Below are positions 44,906 through 52,831 of a DNA stretch of 64,000 nt, one piece after another. Within the stretch, counting starts at the first letter, position 1. Every line of letters begins with the position of its first letter. Under the pieces are notes generated by a model. The model saw nothing but the letters and a program-made list of their open reading frames with translations, did no database searches and was not told where the DNA came from. The position numbers and the translations under genes are program-made. This DNA is from Pseudoalteromonas carrageenovora IAM 12662 (GTDB taxonomy: Bacteria; Pseudomonadota; Gammaproteobacteria; Enterobacterales; Alteromonadaceae): positions 2,683,520 through 2,747,519 of the forward strand of contig NZ_LT965928.1 in assembly GCF_900239935.1 (NCBI RefSeq), read 5' to 3'.

Positions 44906-45808
44906 TTAATTAAGCTTTTCACTCAATTTAGCTTTTAAATTTGGGTGCTTAGTTAACCACTCACCTAATTGCTCAACACCCGACAAGTGCGGGTAATGCT
45001 TTCTACATGCAAACACTACATTGCGTTGCTGATTAGGAAATATAGGCAAATATTCAATACCTATGCGCTGTGTACATGCAAGTTTAGGTACAAATGTAAT
45101 ACCATCATCCATAGCCACCAGCGCCAATAACGTTTCAAGGCTATTGCCCTGATACTGCTTTGAGACATCAACCCCAGCCGAAAAACAAAACTTTTGGGCT
45201 TGATCTTTGAAGCAATGACCATCACTTAACATTAATAGGCTGTAATTTTGTAAATCGCTTATGGCCACTTTTTTATGTTTAGATAACGCGTTATCGTGAG
45301 AAACAGCGACTAAAAAATCTTCTTTATACAAATTAATCGTATGATAATTTTTAAGTTCAGGTACGTCGGCTAATATCGCAAAATCGAGTTCACCGTTATC
45401 AAGCGCATCCAAAATTGTTGCCGTTTGCATTTCAGTAAACGCAAATTGACTGTCTTTAAAGGCTTCTTTCATTGAAGTAAGTAAAGCTGGTAGTAAATAC
45501 GGCGCAATGGTCGGAATGATCCCGATAGTAATTTTACCCTGTAGAGGCTCATTTGAGGTCGCTGCAAGCTCTTTTAAGATTTGTGTTTGCTCTAAAATAA
45601 TCTCTATTTGTGTCAATAAACGTTCACCTTGAGCTGTTAACGTTATTTGCTTAGTAGAGCGATCGAACAACACAACACCAAGCTCTTGCTCAAGTTTTTT
45701 AACTTGTCCACTCAATGTAGGCTGGCTAACAAAGCAAGCATCAGCAGCTTTGCGAAAATGCTTATAGTGCGCTATTGCTTTAACGTATTCGAAATCTTTT
45801 AAGTTCAT
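44906..45808 (-). CDS. oxyR: Hydrogen-peroxide sensor and regulator OxyR
   Basis: A LysR-family activator that forms an intramolecular disulfide on H2O2 exposure. From the ATG at 45808 the protein is 300 residues. It has an N-terminal helix-turn-helix (HFRKAADACFVSQPTLSGQV) and an effector domain with the redox pair Cys199 and Cys208 in SDGHCFKDQAQKFC. The two cysteines fall at the same numbers as in E. coli OxyR, which supports this start. An in-frame GTG at 45817 is three codons earlier. It is divergent from the peroxiredoxin gene, with a consensus OxyR site between them. Confidence 0.95.
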   Translation of the reverse strand: MNLKDFEYVKAIAHYKHFRKAADACFVSQPTLSGQVKKLEQELGVVLFDRSTKQITLTAQGERLLTQIEIILEQTQILKELAATSNEPLQGKITIGIIPTIAPYLLPALLTSMKEAFKDSQFAFTEMQTATILDALDNGELDFAILADVPELKNYHTINLYKEDFLVAVSHDNALSKHKKVAISDLQNYSLLMLSDGHCFKDQAQKFCFSAGVDVSKQYQGNSLETLLALVAMDDGITFVPKLACTQRIGIEYLPIFPNQQRNVVFACRKHYPHLSGVEQLGEWLTKHPNLKAKLSEKLN

Positions 45809-45823
45809 ATTCATCACAGCATG

Positions 45824-45860
45824 ATAGGTTATACCTATTAGTTTAATACAAACAAACGAT
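45824..45860. promoter_or_regulatory. OxyR operator
   Basis: ATAGGTTATACCTAT (45824-45838) matches every defined base of the OxyR half-site ATAGNTNNNANCTAT. After exactly seven bases comes a second, weaker half (ATACAAACAAACGAT, 45846-45860; 7 of 10 defined positions). It lies between oxyR and the peroxiredoxin gene, so it can serve both. Confidence 0.88.
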
Positions 45861-45889
45861 TGGAACTATATTTATTTATTCGCCATAAT
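45860..45889 (+). promoter_or_regulatory. Sigma-70 promoter of the peroxiredoxin gene
   Basis: TTGGAA, 18 bases, CATAAT. The -35 box directly abuts the OxyR operator, the usual geometry for OxyR activation. The start codon is 29 bases after the -10 box. Confidence 0.65.
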
Positions 45890-45917
45890 GGCTCCAACAA
45901 ATCAAGAGGAACAAACT

Positions 45918-46646
45918 ATGTTAAAGAATATTGAAGGCCAAACAATCCCAAACGTTACATTTGCAACTCGTCAAAACGACGAATGGAAATCAGTAACAAC
46001 AGATGAAATTTTTAAAGGTAAAACCGTTGCTGTATTTTCATTACCAGGTGCATTTACCCCAACATGTTCATCAACGCATTTACCACGTTACAACGAGCTA
46101 GCTGGCGTATTTAAGAAAAACGGCGTTGACGAAATTGTATGTTTATCAGTTAACGATACCTTTGTAATGAACGCATGGGCTGAGCACCAAGAAGCGCAAA
46201 ACATTACATTATTACCAGATGGCAACGGCGAATTTACTGACGGCATGGGCATGTTAGTAGACAAGAACGACTTAGGTTTTGGTAAGCGCAGCTGGAGATA
46301 CTCTATGCTGGTTAAAGATGGCGTAATTGACAAAATGTTCATCGAACCAGATTTACCAGGTGACCCGTTTGAAGTATCTGATGCAGACACAATGCTTGAC
46401 TACATCAACCCAAAACAAATTAAGCCAGAGCCAGTAACTGTATTTACTAAACCTGGTTGCCCTTTCTGTAAAAAGGCAAAAGATCTTCTTACTGAAAAAG
46501 GCTATGCATATGAAGAAGTTGTTATGGGTGCAGGCGCAACATTAACAAGCCTTAAAGCAATCACTGGCCGTGACACTGTTCCACAAATATTTATTGGTGG
46601 TAAACACATTGGCGGTTCAGACGATTTAGAAAATTACTTTGCTTAA
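45918..46646 (+). CDS. Peroxiredoxin-glutaredoxin hybrid protein
   Basis: A Prx5-type peroxidase fused to its own glutaredoxin, reducing H2O2 and alkyl hydroperoxides with glutathione. From the ATG at 45918 the protein is 242 residues. This start is preferred over the in-frame ATG at 45888 because an AAGAGGA ribosome site lies just before it and the upstream codons look non-coding. The peroxidatic Cys50 is in GAFTPTCSSTHLPRY. The glutaredoxin domain (about 170-242) has C-P-F-C at 181-184, and TVPQIFIGGKHIGGSDDLE. It is divergent from oxyR with an OxyR operator between, so peroxide induction is strongly expected. Confidence 0.95.
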   Translation: MLKNIEGQTIPNVTFATRQNDEWKSVTTDEIFKGKTVAVFSLPGAFTPTCSSTHLPRYNELAGVFKKNGVDEIVCLSVNDTFVMNAWAEHQEAQNITLLPDGNGEFTDGMGMLVDKNDLGFGKRSWRYSMLVKDGVIDKMFIEPDLPGDPFEVSDADTMLDYINPKQIKPEPVTVFTKPGCPFCKKAKDLLTEKGYAYEEVVMGAGATLTSLKAITGRDTVPQIFIGGKHIGGSDDLENYFA

Positions 46647-46689
46647 TTAATATAATAAGTAAATAAAAAAACCTAATGTAAATAGGTAA

Positions 46690-46715
46690 AAATAGGGGCA
46701 TACATGCCCCTATTT
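46690..46715 (+). terminator. Hairpin between the Prx-Grx gene and the flavoprotein gene
   Basis: Arms AAATAGGGGCA and TGCCCCTATTT pair perfectly (11 base pairs, TACA loop), followed by ATTAG. It ends 17 bases before the next start codon, so it lies almost against that gene's ribosome site (AGAGGAAA). Confidence 0.75.
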
Positions 46716-46732
46716 ATTAGAGGAAAAACGCT

Positions 46733-48181
46733 ATGAAAGAATTGCAAACCGATGTTGTTGTTATAGGTGCTGGCACTGCAGGTTTAAGTGCATACCGTAA
46801 CGCTAAACAGTTCACACAAAACGTATTAATGATTGAATCAGGCCCATACGGCACAACATGCGCACGTGTTGGTTGTATGCCAAGCAAATTATTAATTGCC
46901 GCAGCCGAAGCCGCTCACTCAATTGAAATGGCACCTGCATTTGGTGTACACAGCTCAAAGCCAGAAATTGATGGCAAAGCAGTAATGGCACGTGTTAAAA
47001 GTGAACGAGATCGCTTTGCAGGATTTGTAGTAGAAGCCGTTGATGAACTACCAGATGGTGATAAAATTCGTGGTTACGCTAAATTTTTAGATGCCAACCG
47101 TGTACAAATAAATGACGATACAATTATAACCGCTAAACGCTTTGTAATTGCCACAGGCTCTCGCCCTTCATACCCTGGCGTATTTAATAACTTTGGCGAC
47201 AAGCTAATTATTAACGATGATGTATTTGATTGGGACGACCTACCAGAATCAGTCGCGGTATTTGGCCCAGGCGTTATAGGTCTTGAAATTGGCCAAGCAC
47301 TTAGCCGACTAGGCGTAAACGTAAAACTATTTGGTGTAGGTGGCGCAATTGGCCCACTTACAGATCCAGTAGTAAGAGACTACGCAAACACAGTTTTTGC
47401 AGAAGAATTTTTTGTAGATACCGACTCGAACGTATCTGACATGATGCAAGTGGGTGATAAAGCCCAACTAACTTACACCGACAAACAAGGTGCTAAGCAT
47501 ACAGAACAATTTGACTACGTACTTGCAGCCACAGGCCGAGTACCCAATGTAGATAAATTAGGCCTAGAGAACACAGGCATAGAACTTGATGATCGCGGTG
47601 TGCCGCACGCCGACCCACATACCATGCAATGTGGAGAATCAAATATATTTATAGCAGGCGATGCCAGCAACATGATCCCATTGCTACATGAAGCATCGGA
47701 CCAAGGCGCTATCGCTGGTCAAAATGCAGGGCGTTTCCCAGATGTACGTATCGGGCTTCGTAGAGCTAAAATTGCTGCTGTATTTAGCGACCCACAAATA
47801 GCAATGGTTGGCGAAAGCTACAAGCAAATTACAGAACGCCTAGGTGAATGTGGTTGTTTTGAAGTAGGCGAAGTAAGCTTTGAAAACCAAGGCCGCAGCC
47901 GAGTTATGCTAAAAAATAAAGGCCACATGCGCGTTTATGCAGAGCAAGGCACAGGCTTATTTTTAGGTGCAGAATTTATTGGCCCACAAGCCGAGCACAT
48001 AGCCCACTTACTGGCATGGGCTGTGCAAAATAAAATGACCGTACCAGAAATGCTAGATATGCCATTTTACCACCCAGTAATAGAAGAAGGCTTACGTACC
48101 GCACTGCGTGATTTAAACGCCAAACTAAAATTTGGCCCAGATATTATTAATAGCTGTATGGAATGTGGCCCAGGCGCTTAA
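46733..48181 (+). CDS. Dihydrolipoamide dehydrogenase-like flavoprotein
   Basis: A class I pyridine-nucleotide disulfide oxidoreductase of 482 residues. The FAD-binding motif is VVVIGAGTAGLSA (about 8-20), the redox-active pair is Cys43/Cys48 (TTCARVGCMPSK), the NAD-binding fold is VAVFGPGVIGLEIGQALSRL, and a second FAD motif is NIFIAGDAS. The C-terminal active-site region has FYHPVIEEGL, with a His-Pro in the expected place. It ends with N-S-C-M-E-C-G-P-G-A, a C-x2-C tail not usual in E3 enzymes. No 2-oxoacid dehydrogenase genes are nearby. The neighbour is a Prx-Grx hybrid, so a redox-defence role is possible, but the substrate cannot be told. Confidence 0.85.
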   Translation: MKELQTDVVVIGAGTAGLSAYRNAKQFTQNVLMIESGPYGTTCARVGCMPSKLLIAAAEAAHSIEMAPAFGVHSSKPEIDGKAVMARVKSERDRFAGFVVEAVDELPDGDKIRGYAKFLDANRVQINDDTIITAKRFVIATGSRPSYPGVFNNFGDKLIINDDVFDWDDLPESVAVFGPGVIGLEIGQALSRLGVNVKLFGVGGAIGPLTDPVVRDYANTVFAEEFFVDTDSNVSDMMQVGDKAQLTYTDKQGAKHTEQFDYVLAATGRVPNVDKLGLENTGIELDDRGVPHADPHTMQCGESNIFIAGDASNMIPLLHEASDQGAIAGQNAGRFPDVRIGLRRAKIAAVFSDPQIAMVGESYKQITERLGECGCFEVGEVSFENQGRSRVMLKNKGHMRVYAEQGTGLFLGAEFIGPQAEHIAHLLAWAVQNKMTVPEMLDMPFYHPVIEEGLRTALRDLNAKLKFGPDIINSCMECGPGA

Positions 48182-48218
48182 CGTTTATATAGTAAAAAAC
48201 AAATACATACTTGCTAAC

Positions 48219-48249
48219 AAAAAGCCAAAACATCTGTTTTGGCTTTTTT
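48219..48249 (+). terminator. Terminator after the flavoprotein gene
   Basis: AAAAAGCCAAAACA and TGTTTTGGCTTTTT (14-base-pair stem, 2-base TC loop as written) with a T-rich end, 38 bases after the stop. Confidence 0.88.
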
Positions 48250-48334
48250 ATGTGTTTTTTTAACGCTAATCTCTCAAAAAATATATTTGCTGTTACACTC
48301 AATTGATTACTCAATTAAAAAAGATGGAACAGCC

Positions 48335-49267
48335 ATGCCCAATAATAAATTTAGACTAGTCACCCGCAGCGATTTTGACGGCTTAGTGTGCGCCGTACTG
48401 TTAAAAGACTTAGACCTAATTGACGACATCTTATTTGTACACCCAAAAGATATGCAAGATGGAAAAATAGACATAACAGCAAACGACATCACCACTAACC
48501 TCCCCTACGTTGCAGGTTGCCATATTGCATTTGACCACCACTTAAGCGAAACCGTACGTAACGCAAGCGACATAAAAAACCATGTAATTGATCCAGAAGC
48601 CCCCTCTGCTGCGCGCGTTGTTTACGATTATTACGGCGGCGCTGAAAAGTTTCCAAACATCAGCATTGATATGATGGACGCAGTAGATAAAGGCGATGCC
48701 GCACAGTTTTCAAAAGACGAAATACTCAACCCAACCGATTGGGTATTAATGAACTTTATAATGGATGCACGCACAGGCCTTGGCCGCTTCCGCGAATTTA
48801 AAATTTCAAATTACCAATTAATGATGAAGCTCATTGATGCCTGTAAAGATCAAAGCATCGAAGACATTTTAAAAATGGAAGACGTAGCCGAACGTGTTGC
48901 GCTTTATAACGAGCATAACGAAAAAGCAAAAGCACAAATAACACAGTGTGCAACGGTACATAAAAACCTAGTGGTACTGGATTTAACACAAGAAGAAACC
49001 ATTTACGCCACCAACCGCTTTGTAATTTACGCCATGTACCCCGACTGTAATATATCAATACACAAAATGTGGGGCCTTAAAAAACAAAACGTAGTGTTTG
49101 CCATTGGTAAATCAATCACCAACCGCAGCTCAAACACCAACGTTGGCGAACTGTGCCTTAAATATGGCGGCGGCGGCCACTTAAATGCAGGTACTTGCCA
49201 AGTAGAAACTAGCAAAGCCGAAGCAGTGCTTAGTGAATTGATTGATACGATTACGAGTGATGGCTAG
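48335..49267 (+). CDS. DHH-family phosphoesterase
   Basis: A DHH/DHHA1 phosphoesterase, a family containing exopolyphosphatases, nano-RNases and cyclic-dinucleotide phosphodiesterases. From the ATG at 48335 the protein is 310 residues. That start is preferred over an in-frame ATG at 48239, whose codons would cover the preceding terminator. Motifs are VTRSDFDGLVCA (metal-binding Asp residues), CHIAFDHHLSE (the DHH motif) and KYGGGGHLNAGTC in the DHHA1 domain. No membrane segment or sensory domain is seen. It stands alone with a terminator on each side. The substrate is not predictable from sequence alone. Confidence 0.88.
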   Translation: MPNNKFRLVTRSDFDGLVCAVLLKDLDLIDDILFVHPKDMQDGKIDITANDITTNLPYVAGCHIAFDHHLSETVRNASDIKNHVIDPEAPSAARVVYDYYGGAEKFPNISIDMMDAVDKGDAAQFSKDEILNPTDWVLMNFIMDARTGLGRFREFKISNYQLMMKLIDACKDQSIEDILKMEDVAERVALYNEHNEKAKAQITQCATVHKNLVVLDLTQEETIYATNRFVIYAMYPDCNISIHKMWGLKKQNVVFAIGKSITNRSSNTNVGELCLKYGGGGHLNAGTCQVETSKAEAVLSELIDTITSDG

Positions 49268-49294
49268 GTTTAGCATCAACAACGCTTCTTATAG

Positions 49295-49324
49295 AGCGAG
49301 CTAATTCTTAGCTCGCTTTTATTA
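49295..49324 (+). terminator. Terminator of the DHH phosphoesterase gene
   Basis: AGCGAGCTAA and TTAGCTCGCT pair over ten bases around a TTC loop, followed by TTTTATTATT. It begins 27 bases after the stop. Confidence 0.9.
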
Positions 49325-49390
49325 TTAGATAATAAGGTTTAATATAGCCAAATAAAGGACAGTAACTAGTTTAAAAGGAATTAATCTCTA

Positions 49391-49990
49391 ATGAATAAAA
49401 TCGAAAATTTTGAAAATACCCTATATAAAGAATCAAAAGTAGCATTCACTAAGATTATTGAAGAGCACGGTAATGAACTCTATGTTATTGGGTTTTACTT
49501 CACAGGAAGCTACAGCCTGCTGCCAATGTTTAATACTTTGTCAGGTTTAAAAAAAGTTCATGAAGAAGAATACGACAACGAAGACGATGATTTTTTATTA
49601 GCTAAATGGAACGTTTCTGATTTCCCCTCTCTTGAAATGTACTCCGAATACTTTAATGATACAGAAAAAGCCTGCTATGAATTTGATGATATAGACTACA
49701 CAGCATCTGATGATCAAATAAATGAGCAATGGCAGCAATGGTTAAGTGCATTAGAAAGGGTTTTAATTCAACTAGACTCCGAGGGTGTGTTCGCAAACGG
49801 TATTGATCGTAACAAAATCACCATAGCAATACTTGCATATGATGAAACCGAAGCGGCTCAATTTGAAAGAATCAAGCGCATTAACCCACCCATTGTTTTA
49901 GAAAATATAAAAATAGATTTTGATACAATGATTGCCAACCGTAATGAAATTGAACAATCAGTATTGGCAAAATTTGAGGGGGTTTCATAA
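49391..49990 (+). CDS. DUF4303-like protein, possible immunity-type protein
   Basis: A 199-residue acidic soluble protein of unknown function. The layout resembles DUF4303 proteins: an N-terminal strand-rich segment (ELYVIGFYFTGSYSLLPMFN), then a W-x-V-S-D-F-P motif, an acidic middle and DRNKITIAILAYDETEAAQF. Such proteins often occur among immunity proteins of polymorphic toxin loci. No toxin gene is recognised next to it, so that role is only a suggestion. It starts at ATG after AAAGGAATT and is flanked by a terminator and by another accessory-type gene in the same direction. Confidence 0.6.
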   Translation: MNKIENFENTLYKESKVAFTKIIEEHGNELYVIGFYFTGSYSLLPMFNTLSGLKKVHEEEYDNEDDDFLLAKWNVSDFPSLEMYSEYFNDTEKACYEFDDIDYTASDDQINEQWQQWLSALERVLIQLDSEGVFANGIDRNKITIAILAYDETEAAQFERIKRINPPIVLENIKIDFDTMIANRNEIEQSVLAKFEGVS

Positions 49991-50135
49991 CAGCGCGAAT
50001 GATTAGTAAAAATAAATTTTTTACATTGACTGTAGAAAATAATTTAATAAAGAGCATTTAGTTATAGCCACATTTAATAAAACACTTGAAAACGGGCTAT
50101 CATAGTGTTCGCAATAAAACTAGAAGGAACTTTAA

Positions 50136-51131
50136 ATGTGGTTTGAAAAACTGACAGGTTTTGCTGAAGAGTCTCCACTACAAGTTCGTAAAAATTTATC
50201 AGTTCACGGGAATATCTTAAAGTCTCATATTAATGGAAATGAGTACTTCCATGGTTTACTGCAAACACCATCATTATCCGAATTACAAAATCGAGTTAAC
50301 GATATTGAAACGCGAAATATAAAAATATCCATACAAGAAATTGTCGCGGATGTTCAGGAACTACATACGCAAGAAGCAAATGCTGGAGCATTATTTCAAG
50401 TTGCTTCGCAATTCAATTTGTTAGAAATGGTTTCTCCAAACGTTACACCAGAACAAGGGGTCGATGGATACGAGTACGATTACACTCAAGGTCCTGCTTG
50501 CGCTATTGCAGCTGGCGCGGGAACTATTTATCGTAACTATTTTGCAAATGTTAATGGTGAAGTTGGTCAAACATCTGATAATCAAATAAATTGTCTTTGT
50601 GATATTGATGATGCATTAGGAAATAAAAATAATCGCCTATGGAAAATGCAAAATGGCTACGTTTTATCATCTATAGAGGGATTGATAGAAATAAATGCAA
50701 AGATTGAATCATTAACTAAATTTGAACTTGATAAATTAAGAGGTTTATTACGTATCGGGATTCAATGGGATACAGAGGTGACACTAAACGATCTAAAGCA
50801 AACTGTAACTCAAGTTTATTGCTCTGCACTTCCCATTGCATATTCAAAAATACCACTAGAGTTGTGGGCTAATTTTGCCAAACTAATATTGGAAGCTTCT
50901 TATGAGGCAACTATATGTTCTGCTATTTTAAACTTCCAAAAGACGGGTAACAATAAAGTGTTTCTTACACTTTTAGGGGGGGGTGTATTTGGTAATAATA
51001 CAGAATGGATTTTAGAAGCAATTGAACGCTCTTTGAAATTATACGAGTCCACAGCTCTTGATATATTCATTGTTAGTTACGGTGCCTCGGACCCTTACGT
51101 TCAAAAATTAGTTCATAACTTTCAAAAATAA
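50136..51131 (+). CDS. Protein of unknown function, possible macrodomain-like fold
   Basis: A 331-residue soluble protein that I do not recognise securely. Visible blocks are AGALFQVASQFNLLEMVSPN, GYEYDYTQGPACAIAAGAGT and a C-terminal VFLTLLGGGVFGNNTEWILE followed by FIVSYG. The Gly-rich loop followed by a W-I-x2-A-I helix recalls macrodomain ADP-ribose-binding loops, but this is inference. The gene is AT-rich and carries a run of eight G (50976-50983) inside the Gly-Gly-Gly codons. It starts at ATG after AGAAGGAACTTT. It lies just downstream (in tRNA sense) of tRNA-Arg, a common site for acquired genes. Confidence 0.6.
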   Translation: MWFEKLTGFAEESPLQVRKNLSVHGNILKSHINGNEYFHGLLQTPSLSELQNRVNDIETRNIKISIQEIVADVQELHTQEANAGALFQVASQFNLLEMVSPNVTPEQGVDGYEYDYTQGPACAIAAGAGTIYRNYFANVNGEVGQTSDNQINCLCDIDDALGNKNNRLWKMQNGYVLSSIEGLIEINAKIESLTKFELDKLRGLLRIGIQWDTEVTLNDLKQTVTQVYCSALPIAYSKIPLELWANFAKLILEASYEATICSAILNFQKTGNNKVFLTLLGGGVFGNNTEWILEAIERSLKLYESTALDIFIVSYGASDPYVQKLVHNFQK

Positions 51132-51253
51132 CAAAAAATTAGCAACTATCCGTATTGTAAATATTCACAGATATAAAAGTCTAAATTACGCGCTTTAAAT
51201 GCTTTATAAAGTTAGTATTGCAACAGGAAGACGACATAACCTTCCGTTTTGAT

Positions 51254-51328
51254 TGGTAGCCCCTGCAGGAATCGAACCTGCAACTGCCCCTTAGGAGGGG
51301 GCCGTTATATCCATTTAACTAAGAGGCC
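51254..51328 (-). tRNA. tRNA-Arg (anticodon CCT)
   Basis: The minus strand reads GGCCTCTTAGTTAAATGGAT and onward to TTCGATTCCTGCAGGGGCTACCA. A full cloverleaf forms: acceptor GGCCTCT/AGGGGCT (with G-U pairs), anticodon stem GCCCC/GGGGC around loop CTCCTAA giving anticodon CCT, the T loop TTCGATT and an encoded CCA end. It closely resembles the E. coli argW tRNA. It is 75 bases long with CCA. The promoter is at 51408-51437, with a 7-nt repeat array between promoter and tRNA. Confidence 0.97.
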
Positions 51329-51334
51329 ACATCG

Positions 51335-51404
51335 AGCTTACAGCTTACAGCTTACAGCTTACAGCTTACAGCTTACAGCTTACAGCTTACAGCTTACAGC
51401 TTAC
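51335..51404. repeat. Ten perfect copies of a 7-bp repeat
   Basis: AGCTTAC repeated exactly ten times (70 bases) with no mismatch. Read in the sense of tRNA-Arg it is GTAAGCT. It ends 6 bases before the mature tRNA 5' end and begins next to the predicted start of transcription, so it makes up nearly all of the pre-tRNA leader. Confidence 0.99.
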
Positions 51405-51407
51405 AAA

Positions 51408-51437
51408 ATTATAACGGCATCTTGTTTTTCATATCAA
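51408..51437 (-). promoter_or_regulatory. Sigma-70 promoter of tRNA-Arg
   Basis: The minus strand reads TTGATA, 18 bases, TATAAT: a five-of-six -35 and a perfect -10. Predicted transcription begins near 51401, inside the first 7-bp repeat. It lies between the last FlgO-family gene and the tRNA. Confidence 0.8.
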
Positions 51438-51449
51438 GCTAAAATTAAC

Positions 51450-52118
51450 TTAATTGCTTGATAAATATATATCTTCTTTGTTTAGTACATAAAGCGGGAT
51501 GAGTTTTCTACTAGTGGCAACCACATGCTTGCTGTGCACGTTTATAACGCGGGTATTTACTGCTACGCCATTTGGGCGGTAAATTAACGTGCCTGCTAAT
51601 ACGTAGTTGGCCATGCTGCTTTCACTCAGTTTTTCTATATCGCGAGATAATACAAAGTCACCTCGGTTTGATACATCAATAGAATTCATAGCTTTGAAGT
51701 CAACAACACCGTAACCAAATTTTTGCAGCTGATGAATAAAGCTCTCAGCTATTTGATTCCCTAATTGATTACTTTTATTGAGCGATGCGTCTAAATCTAC
51801 AATGGTTGTTACCGCTATATTAATGCTGTTGTTATCTTGTGCTTCAGACTCAAGCGTGTCGACTAAATCAAGCGCCATTTGTTCAACGTAATTAACAAGC
51901 GTTTTATGATGCTTAAGAGGCACAAACGCACTGCTATCTTGAGGCTCTGAATTTTGCTCGGCTTGAACTGACTGTAGCATGCTGGTCAAATCGTAATTTG
52001 GGGTATTATCAACCGGCGTAACAACCTCTACTGATTCGTTATTTTGAATAATTGAGCAACCTGCTAAGGTTAAAAGTATGGCTAAGCCTATTGCGCTATT
52101 TAAATATTTAAAATGCAT
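51450..52118 (-). CDS. FlgO-family outer-membrane lipoprotein (third of three)
   Basis: A 222-residue lipoprotein with signal and lipobox LTLAGC. The FlgO-family domain covers about 70-215 (NQLGNQIAESFIHQLQKFGY, GDFVLSRDIEKL, NYVLAGTLIYRPNGVAVNTR). FlgO proteins are known from Vibrio, where they support the outer-membrane part of the flagellum. Here three related copies lie in tandem behind fibre-assembly genes and not beside flgP. The stop of the preceding copy is 7 bases upstream, so translation is probably coupled. The actual role is unknown. Confidence 0.85.
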   Translation of the reverse strand: MHFKYLNSAIGLAILLTLAGCSIIQNNESVEVVTPVDNTPNYDLTSMLQSVQAEQNSEPQDSSAFVPLKHHKTLVNYVEQMALDLVDTLESEAQDNNSINIAVTTIVDLDASLNKSNQLGNQIAESFIHQLQKFGYGVVDFKAMNSIDVSNRGDFVLSRDIEKLSESSMANYVLAGTLIYRPNGVAVNTRVINVHSKHVVATSRKLIPLYVLNKEDIYLSSN

Positions 52119-52125
52119 TTTGGCC

Positions 52126-52818
52126 TCACTTACTAGCTTGTTTAAGCATTATTCCATCAGTGCGATAGCTACTGTTAAGTGCATCAACAACTGATTGAGG
52201 GATAAACCCTTGCGCAGTACCTACCACTGCCTTGCTTTGTATACCCACTACACGCGCATTTACTAATACGCCACCTTGATGGCTTACTAACGTTCCTGCT
52301 AACACATAATTAAAGTTTTGATCTTGGTTTAGCTCCAAGTAATCACGGCTAAATACAAAGTCACCATCGGGCGTTACACGCATGTAATCGGTTGTTTTAA
52401 AATCGATAACCGGCACACCAAAACTATGTAGTTCATGCATAAAGCTTTCGGCTATTTGATTGCCTAGTAAGCTACCATCACTATAGTCATCATCTAAAAA
52501 TACAAAACTAGATACAGCTAGTGGTGTTTTATCGTTCACATATTGCAAGTTTTCCACCATGTCTTGCATTATGCCGCGCACATAATGATTTATATTTTTT
52601 CGCTTTGCAGGCGCGCTTTTAGTGTAATTACTTTGCTGGTTCAAGTTAGATTGAAATAGCGCTGTATTAGTCTCAGGTGCTTTTACCGTACGTTGGTCAG
52701 ATACCAACTGAGCTGAATTATCTTGCTCTACTGGCTTTGCCTCTGGGCTTAGCGAATCTAACATTTGTGAACAGCCAAAGCCTAATGGCAAACATAGGGT
52801 AATTAATAGGTTTCTCAT
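52126..52818 (-). CDS. FlgO-family outer-membrane lipoprotein (second of three)
   Basis: The lipoprotein is 230 residues from the ATG at 52818. This start is chosen because AGGAG lies 7 bases before it and the protein then begins with a lipoprotein signal (MRNLLITLCLPLGFGCSQ). A longer reading from 52881 would overlap the previous gene and bury the signal. The FlgO-family domain has GSLLGNQIAESFMHELHSFG, GDFVFSRDYLELNQDQNFNY and VLAGTLVSHQGGVLVNARVV. It lies 13 bases after the first copy's stop. Confidence 0.85.
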   Translation of the reverse strand: MRNLLITLCLPLGFGCSQMLDSLSPEAKPVEQDNSAQLVSDQRTVKAPETNTALFQSNLNQQSNYTKSAPAKRKNINHYVRGIMQDMVENLQYVNDKTPLAVSSFVFLDDDYSDGSLLGNQIAESFMHELHSFGVPVIDFKTTDYMRVTPDGDFVFSRDYLELNQDQNFNYVLAGTLVSHQGGVLVNARVVGIQSKAVVGTAQGFIPQSVVDALNSSYRTDGIMLKQASK

Positions 52819-52831
52819 GGTGTGCTCCTGA

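Noticed and set aside
48239..48334. Longer N-terminus for the DHH phosphoesterase
   Set aside because: The extra codons lie partly in the terminator of the preceding gene, encode a hydrophobic stretch unlike the family, and the conserved domain begins right after the ATG at 48335.
51200..51253. Terminator directly after tRNA-Arg
   Set aside because: A GGAAG/CTTCC pairing exists at about 51226-51245, but it is short, with a large loop and no T-run, so I do not call it.
49268..51254. Integrated element with attachment sites at tRNA-Arg
   Set aside because: No integrase and no second copy of the tRNA 3' end (TCGATTCCTGCAGGGGCTACCA type) was seen on the far side. The accessory patch may be acquired, but not by a recognisable site-specific element.
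51335..51404. CRISPR-like repeat array
   Set aside because: The units are 7 bases with no spacers, and no cas genes are present. It is a simple tandem repeat.
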